This document shows, one piece after another, positions 30,513 through 35,091 of a stretch of 35,091 bases of DNA. Positions within the stretch are counted from its first letter, which is position 1. Every line of letters begins with the position of its first letter. A program made the position numbers and the translations under genes. The notes under the pieces were generated by a model, which saw only the letters and a list, made by a program, of their open reading frames with translations, was not told the DNA's origin and made no database searches. The stretch covers positions 1-35,091 of the forward strand of contig CAZRHE010000017.1 of the NCBI GenBank assembly GCA_964599875.1, given 5' to 3'. This stretch comes from RGIG4097 sp964599875. GTDB taxonomy: Bacteria; Bacillota; Clostridia; Christensenellales; CAG-917.

Positions 30513-30540
30513 AAAAAGCCACCGCTCGCGGTGGCTTTTT
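30513..30540. terminator. Bidirectional terminator
   Basis: AAAAAGCCACCGC and GCGGTGGCTTTTT form a strong hairpin with tracts on both sides, between the radical SAM gene and the convergent reductase gene. Confidence 0.92.
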
Positions 30541-30552
30541 GAGTTAGGGGGA

Positions 30553-31758
30553 TTACTTTTCGGGTTTGATGATGATTTCCACGTCGGAGAGGGGGAAAGT
30601 GCAGCAGGGATGAATATATCCGTAATCGAAGTCTGCAAGACGTCTGCCGTCTACGGATTTCGGGACGTACACTTGTCCGCTCACGAGTTTGGAGTGACAC
30701 CAACCACACTCGCCGGAGCGGCAACGCGCGGGAGCGTGAATACCGTTTTTCTCTATGGATGCGAGAATGGTGTCGTTGACGGAAGCGGTGATTTCGTATT
30801 TTTGGTCGCGTGCTCTGACGGTGATTTTGCAAGTTTCGCTTGCGGGGACGACGTAGTCTTCGTTGCGTTCGGGATGATGATATTCGCCGAAGAGTTCGTG
30901 ACGGACGAATTTGCGTCTGATGCCGAGTTTTGCGATTTCTTTGTCCGCAAAGTCGTACATTGCTTGAGGGCCGCACATGAACACGGAGTAGTCTTCACCT
31001 TGAGGCGCGTACTTCTTGATGAGGTCTGCGGTGAGGAAGCCGACTTCGCAGTCGCTGTCCGTTTCGTCGCTTAATACGTACACAACGCGCACTTTATCGC
31101 AGGATTTTGCGATTTCATCGAATTCGTCTTTGAAGAGGATATCCGCCTTGGTGCGGGAGCCGTAGAGGAGAACGAGGTTTGCGTCCTCGTCGCCGTTTGC
31201 GATAGAACGAGCAAGGGAGAGGAAGGGAGTGATACCGCTGCCGCCTGCAAGACCGACGACGGTTTTCGCATCTCTCAAAGGTTCGTATTTGAAAGTGCCG
31301 AGGGGTTCGGAAACTTCCACTTCGTCGCCTTCTTTCCAGTTGTCGAGGATATAGTTGGTTGCAAGACCACCGCCCACTCTCTTAATGGTGAGTTGATAGA
31401 ATCCGTCGAGGGAATCCTTGGGGCAGGAACTGATGGAGTAAGGTCTGGTGATAACCGCTTTGCCGACGGTGAGGGAAACGGAAAGATATTGACCTGCGCT
31501 GAAGTATGCGAGGGCTTTGGTTCCTTTTGCCTCGTTTGCGACGAAAGTATAACGTTTGACGTCGTTCGAGAACGCCTCGATTTTGGCGATCTTAAGGTAT
31601 TGACGGTCGGGGTGCAACGCCTTATAAAGTCTGTTCGCGGGATAGGTGTTTTGATTGGGAACGGGCTTTGCAGGTGCTTGTTCAATTATTTTTTCTCTGT
31701 TGGGTACGAGTTTAAGAAACTCTGCAGGATTCAAAGACGATACGCTGGGTTTTTTCAT
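30553..31758 (-). CDS. Flavin/[2Fe-2S] oxidoreductase (ferredoxin reductase type)
   Basis: The 401-residue soluble protein has an FAD-binding beta-barrel with TRPYSISS, an NAD(P)-binding domain (AGGSGITPFLSLA and FMCGPQAMY) and a C-terminal plant-type [2Fe-2S] ferredoxin domain (CRSGECGWC, with the fourth cysteine in HPCC). The first 60 residues are a proline-rich extension unlike the usual start. Such enzymes pass electrons from NAD(P)H to a partner protein. The gene overlaps the upstream desaturase-like flavoprotein gene by ATGA, so the two are translated together and the flavoprotein is the likely electron acceptor. Confidence 0.9.
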   Translation of the reverse strand: MKKPSVSSLNPAEFLKLVPNREKIIEQAPAKPVPNQNTYPANRLYKALHPDRQYLKIAKIEAFSNDVKRYTFVANEAKGTKALAYFSAGQYLSVSLTVGKAVITRPYSISSCPKDSLDGFYQLTIKRVGGGLATNYILDNWKEGDEVEVSEPLGTFKYEPLRDAKTVVGLAGGSGITPFLSLARSIANGDEDANLVLLYGSRTKADILFKDEFDEIAKSCDKVRVVYVLSDETDSDCEVGFLTADLIKKYAPQGEDYSVFMCGPQAMYDFADKEIAKLGIRRKFVRHELFGEYHHPERNEDYVVPASETCKITVRARDQKYEITASVNDTILASIEKNGIHAPARCRSGECGWCHSKLVSGQVYVPKSVDGRRLADFDYGYIHPCCTFPLSDVEIIIKPEK

Positions 31759-33284
31759 TTTTTCTTACCTCCTTTGAGTTTTGCAATGACGTCGTCGGCT
31801 GCGATTTGACCGGTCATATATGCGCAACTATAACCGTCGCCGCGCATACCGTGTCCGCCGCAGTAAGTAAGGTTCTTGACGGTGTAGTCGGTGGGGTTTG
31901 CTTGGATACGAGCAAGGATGCTATCCCAGTCGGACGTGACGTAGCCGTACACTTCGCCGGTCGGGGTGCCGAGGTATCTTGCAAAGGTGACGGGGGTTGC
32001 GATTTCGATTTCTTCGATGTGGGACGTGATATCCATACCCATGGTCTTTTCGTAGTCTTCGATATATCCTTTTGCAATGTTGTTCTTCCACTTCTTATAT
32101 TCTTCGGGTTTGAGGTCTTGAGGGAAGTCCTCGTCTCTCATAAAGGCGGTGAAGAAGAGCATTGAAGTACCTTCGGGGGACGCGTCGGGGATGACTTCGT
32201 TCAAGCAGTTGACGACGTAGTAGGAGCCGTCCGTGCGGTGATTGTAGCAATCACGCGGATTTGCGTAATTGGATTTGAACACCGTGTAGTCCGTGACGCC
32301 GAGTTCTTCTTTGGTGCAGTCCAGTCCGAGATAAATAGTGATGAAAGACATACCGAATTTTCTGCTGTTTGCGAGTTTCAACTCTTTTTCGGGAATGTGC
32401 TTTGCGTTCGACATGGAGTAGACGCTGTGGGGGATAATATTGGAGATAACTTGTTTTGCATAAAGTTTCTCGCCGGATTTGATTTTGACGCCTGCGCAGG
32501 AGCCGTCTTCGTTATAAAGGAATTCGGTGACTTCGCTGTTGAACCAAATATCTCCGCCGTTGTCAAGGATTGCTTTTTCGAAAGCAAGGCTGAGTTCGTG
32601 GGAACGTTTGTAAGGCATCATCGCGCCGTCGCGGACGTAGGACGAAACCATGGTCATATAGTGGAACGCATTGAGTTCGTCGGTGGGGACGCCGAGATAA
32701 CCCCAGTAGGTGTTGAGAATATTACGCGCCTTTTCGGGCATGCCGAGTGCTTCTTCGACTTCTTCCATAGAGTGGGAAGTGTCGCGCAAGAAGTTTGCGT
32801 ACTTCAAAATCATCACGAGAGAGTTAGGCTTGTTGTTCTTTTTGGTGATATAGTCGAGTGCGATTTGATCACCTCTTTCGAGATCAAACCACGCTTGAAC
32901 GGATTCTCTGCATCCGGGGGCCGCCTTTTCGAGGTCTTCGATGAAGTTCTTCTCACCCGCGCGCATGACGACGTCGTAGCCGTTTTCCTTGTCCGTGCAA
33001 ATGGTGCGGAAGGTCTTGTCGTCAGAACGGAAGTCGATGTTTGCTCCGATTCTCTTGAAAATCTTGTACGTGTCTTTGGGGTCTTCGTCCGAACCCATTG
33101 CGCACAGTTCGTGAAGGGAAGGCTCGAATTCAAAACGACCGCGTCTGAATGAGGATGCGCTTCCGCCGGGGATATTGTGCTTTTCGAGCAACAACGTTTT
33201 GTAACCCTCTTTTGCCGTGATAGCCGCCGCTGCAAGACCGCCGTTACCTGCGCCGACGACGATAACGTCATACTGTTTGTTCAT
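31755..33284 (-). CDS. Phytoene desaturase/retinol saturase-like FAD protein
   Basis: The 509-residue flavoprotein has the FAD dinucleotide-binding start DVIVVGAGNGGLAAAAI, the following LLLEKHNIPGGSASSFRRG, and a C-terminal GGHGMRGDGYSCAYMTGQIA that closes the FAD site. This matches the CrtI/carotenoid isomerase/RetSat superfamily, which oxidises, reduces or isomerises polyunsaturated chains. No carotenoid gene lies in the window, so a carotenoid role is not supported. Its partner reductase suggests the direction is reduction. It has a SigA promoter and AAGGAG before the ATG, with a short leader hairpin. Confidence 0.85.
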   Translation of the reverse strand: MNKQYDVIVVGAGNGGLAAAAITAKEGYKTLLLEKHNIPGGSASSFRRGRFEFEPSLHELCAMGSDEDPKDTYKIFKRIGANIDFRSDDKTFRTICTDKENGYDVVMRAGEKNFIEDLEKAAPGCRESVQAWFDLERGDQIALDYITKKNNKPNSLVMILKYANFLRDTSHSMEEVEEALGMPEKARNILNTYWGYLGVPTDELNAFHYMTMVSSYVRDGAMMPYKRSHELSLAFEKAILDNGGDIWFNSEVTEFLYNEDGSCAGVKIKSGEKLYAKQVISNIIPHSVYSMSNAKHIPEKELKLANSRKFGMSFITIYLGLDCTKEELGVTDYTVFKSNYANPRDCYNHRTDGSYYVVNCLNEVIPDASPEGTSMLFFTAFMRDEDFPQDLKPEEYKKWKNNIAKGYIEDYEKTMGMDITSHIEEIEIATPVTFARYLGTPTGEVYGYVTSDWDSILARIQANPTDYTVKNLTYCGGHGMRGDGYSCAYMTGQIAADDVIAKLKGGKKK

Positions 33285-33524
33285 AATAATCTCCTTTTAG
33301 ACCGCAAAGCGTCTAACTTTTTCATCTAATTAACTATTATACTACTTATCTAAAATAATTTCAACCATAAAAGCGGAATATCTTCAAACCGCCGTTTTCG
33401 GGACGGCGGGGGTGTATGTCTTATTCGATTTATTCACGTCCTTTTCAGTAGTCGGCGAGTGGGTATATAATTTGTCTTTTTGGCGTTTGGAAGAGCGTGT
33501 TGCAACCCGACTGACACTTGTTTT
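33285..33524. other. Intergenic leader and upstream region
   Basis: It holds the promoter of the desaturase-like gene and a short dyad, TTAGACCGC/GCGTCTAA, at 33297-33316, just before its ribosome binding site. A CCGCCGT/ACGGCGG dyad near 33390-33409 has no U-tract. The 80-codon plus-strand frame further on is not accepted as a gene. Confidence 0.4.
33336..33364 (-). promoter_or_regulatory. SigA-type promoter of the flavoprotein/reductase operon
   Basis: On the minus strand TTGAAA (33364-33359), 17 bases, then a perfect TATAAT (33341-33336), about 50 bases upstream of the ATG. Confidence 0.75.
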
Positions 33525-33566
33525 CACCAAACAAAAAACACCGCCTATTCGCATAAACGGTGTTTT
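33525..33566 (-). terminator. Terminator of the second MORN gene
   Basis: Read on minus, AAAACACCG pairs with CGGTGTTTT around a 14-base loop, then TTGTTTGG. It lies 60 bases after the stop of the MORN gene. Confidence 0.7.
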
Positions 33567-33625
33567 ATCTTGCGAAATTATTGATATAAACTTGCTGTTT
33601 TGCGGACTGTTTGTTTTGATTTTAG

Positions 33626-34276
33626 TTATTTTCGGATTCCGTTTACGTAAGTGACAAGTTCTTTTTTGCCGTCCGCGTAATACATAATTCCGTCGCCATG
33701 CCTTTTATTGTCTTTATGCTCACCTACGTATCTATCTCCGTTTGCGAAATAGTAAGTTCCGTGACCATTGCGTAAGTCGTCTTTATATTCACCTACGTAC
33801 CTATCTCCGTTCGCCCAGCAGAAAGTTCCATTGCCGTGTTTTTTATTATCTTTGAATTCACCCTCATATCGGTTACCGCTTGCGTAGAATAAAGTTCCCA
33901 TGCCATGTTTTCGGCCGTCTTTATATTCGCCTTCATATCGGCTACCGTTTGTGTAGAAGTAAGCGCCGTTCCCATTGGCTTTGCCGTCTTTGCATTCGCC
34001 CTCGTATCGGCCACCATCTGCGGAGAAGAAAGTCCCGTTTCCGTGCGGCTTGCCGTCTTTGAATTCACCCTCGTATCTGTCACCCTTATATTTGCCCGAC
34101 GTCCAGAATCGACGTCCTTTGCCGTGAGGTTTTCCTTTTTTGACTTCACCGATATAATATCCGTCTTCGTGTTTGATTATGACTTTTTTTTGAGTATTGT
34201 CTGGTACTCCGCTTGCGACGTTGGTGTTGCTGACGTCAGGCATAATGCCGTTTGTGTCGTTGTTTAAGTATGGCAT
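33626..34276 (-). CDS. MORN-repeat protein, seven repeats
   Basis: The 216-residue protein has a short non-repetitive start, then about seven MORN repeats of 23 residues. The first is YYIGEVKKGKPHGKGRRFW; the others follow the form RYEGEFKDGKPHGNGTF, with G, Y, E and G at fixed places. A partial repeat ends the protein. MORN sheets usually mediate protein or lipid contacts; no enzyme domain is present. There is no signal peptide. AGGGGA precedes the ATG. The DNA has a matching 69-base periodicity. It lies downstream of a second MORN gene on the same strand. Confidence 0.85.
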   Translation of the reverse strand: MPYLNNDTNGIMPDVSNTNVASGVPDNTQKKVIIKHEDGYYIGEVKKGKPHGKGRRFWTSGKYKGDRYEGEFKDGKPHGNGTFFSADGGRYEGECKDGKANGNGAYFYTNGSRYEGEYKDGRKHGMGTLFYASGNRYEGEFKDNKKHGNGTFCWANGDRYVGEYKDDLRNGHGTYYFANGDRYVGEHKDNKRHGDGIMYYADGKKELVTYVNGIRK

Positions 34277-34401
34277 ATCTTTCCCCTAAAAGATTTAGTA
34301 TGAGTTATTTCGCGAAGTATGCGGAGAGGACGGCGATTGCTCTTTTCATGAAAAATTCGTCTTGTTTGTTCGTCATATGCGTTCTTTCAAAATTCGGATA
34401 G

Positions 34402-34887
34402 TCATTGCGGCACGAAAGAGCCGTCTTTGTACGCAACCTCGATTTCTCTCCCGTCTGCGTATCGGAAAATCCCCTTGCCGTAGGGGAGGTCGTGTTTGAA
34501 TTTGCCGATGAATTTGCCCCCGTCTGAATAGTACAAAATTCCGTTACCGTGCATTTCGTCTTCCACCCAGTCGCCGTCGTATTTGCCTCCGCCGATGAAA
34601 TGGAATACGCCCTTGCCGTGCTTTTTGCCGTTGCGACATTCGCCAATATAAATATCGCCGTTTTCGTAATGATAGGAGCCGTAGCCGTGAGGCGCGTCGT
34701 GGCGGAATTCTCCCGCATATATTTCGCCGTTTGAAAGATAATAAGTGCCTTTGCCGTGCATCTCGTCGTCTTTCCAATCGCCGACGTACTTGTCGCCGTC
34801 ATCCCAAACATAAGTGCCTTTCCCGTCGCGCACGTCGCCTTTCATTTCGCCTTCGTATAATCCGTCGTCAAAATCAATCCTTGCCAT
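34402..34887 (-). CDS. MORN-repeat protein, six repeats
   Basis: The 161-residue protein consists almost entirely of six MORN repeats (for example KYVGDWKDDEMHGKGTYYL and IYIGECRNGKKHGKGVFHF), with a partial seventh (VAYKDG). ATG 34887 is used because GGGAGAG lies just upstream and the longer frame adds 27 residues that do not fit the repeat. It is soluble and has no leader. It is transcribed from its own promoter; the second MORN gene lies 125 bases downstream and may share the transcript. Repeat identity with that gene suggests an old duplication. Confidence 0.85.
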   Translation of the reverse strand: MARIDFDDGLYEGEMKGDVRDGKGTYVWDDGDKYVGDWKDDEMHGKGTYYLSNGEIYAGEFRHDAPHGYGSYHYENGDIYIGECRNGKKHGKGVFHFIGGGKYDGDWVEDEMHGNGILYYSDGGKFIGKFKHDLPYGKGIFRYADGREIEVAYKDGSFVPQ

Positions 34888-34914
34888 ATTCTCTCCCGTT
34901 CGGTTGATGAAACT

Positions 34915-34943
34915 ATTATAGCAATTATCACGGTGAATTGCAA
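34915..34943 (-). promoter_or_regulatory. SigA-type extended -10 promoter of the MORN genes
   Basis: On minus, TTGCAA (34943-34938), 17 bases ending TGC, then a perfect TATAAT (34920-34915), 27 bases before the ATG. Confidence 0.75.
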
Positions 34944-35091
34944 TAGAAAAGTTTCTTACGCGGCGCAACCGTCCCCAAGTAGAGAAATAACAAGGTGCGT
35001 GCGTAATCCTTCAATCTATATTTCCCCCTTCCTCATGTGTTTCCCCCACCGCCGTTCCCCCTAAAGGGACCCACGACGGGTGCTTGCGCAC

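Noticed and set aside
32238..33152. A 304-codon plus-strand frame opposite the flavoprotein gene
   Set aside because: It is an antisense shadow without a ribosome binding site or family signal.
33412..33654. An 80-codon plus-strand frame before the MORN terminator
   Set aside because: It runs across a terminator hairpin and has no start signal or recognisable product.
34305..34373. A possible 23-codon gene on minus between the MORN genes, starting MTNKQDEFFMKRAI
   Set aside because: The start resembles those of deaminases such as TadA or RibD, but the frame ends at once and has no ribosome binding site. It may be a fragment, but there is too little to call.

Overview
The window looks like a chromosomal segment of an anaerobic, endospore-forming member of the Clostridia (Bacillota), probably an uncultured gut-type lineage. 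The evidence is a sleB-ypeB cortex-lysis pair, spoIIR, and a SigH-like sigma factor in the mrnC-rlmB-sigH order. A perR-reverse-rubrerythrin pair, a C_GCAxxG_C_C protein and an anaerobic sulfatase-maturing radical SAM enzyme fit the same picture. Promoters are mostly SigA-like with 17-base spacers. I see no rRNA, no CRISPR array and no intact insertion sequence. Organism assignment is inference from gene content only.

Layout. Bases 1-1000 hold tRNA-Val(GAC) on the minus strand, a cyclophilin, and tRNA-Ala(CGC) with its terminator. An unassigned palindrome-rich stretch follows. At 1306-5826 a hypothetical gene, radC, gltX and a membrane-anchored subtilase run on the plus strand. At 5923-9132 lie the sporulation genes: ypeB and sleB on minus, spoIIR on plus. 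Candidate forespore promoters (SigG-like for sleB, SigF-like for spoIIR) sit back to back between them. A helical-bundle gene and a convergent 779-residue transglutaminase-like lipoprotein follow. At 11549-18717 are mrnC-rlmB-sigH, a degenerate AraM/G1PDH-like gene with a HAD-IIA phosphatase, a sodium:solute symporter and an ABC exporter.

Bases 18718-20755 are visibly AT-richer. They carry a toxin/immunity-like pair on plus and, on minus, a WYL-type regulator plus a 43-residue basic protein. The minus genes are the tail of an apparent five-gene run that starts at 24931: five-helix membrane sulfatase, its radical SAM maturase, a P1/S58 self-processing peptidase, the regulator, the basic protein. 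After a structured intergenic region come a C_GCAxxG_C_C protein, a YhbY-type RNA-binding protein, a small charged protein, an inverted-repeat element and a CDF metal exporter. Then come perR-rbr with a Fur/PerR-type operator, a 'FETNSSSTHA' protein next to a radical SAM enzyme, a desaturase-like flavoprotein with its own reductase, and two MORN-repeat proteins.

The best candidates for undescribed biology are: the FETNSSSTHA/radical SAM pair (28956-30437); the multi-spanning, formylglycine-type sulfatase locus with its attached regulator (19868-24931); the standalone toxin/immunity-like pair (18918-19786); the AraM-like protein that seems to have lost its metal ligands; and the flavoprotein/reductase pair (30553-33284). 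Several SigA promoters sit so close to the ATG that the transcripts should be leaderless.
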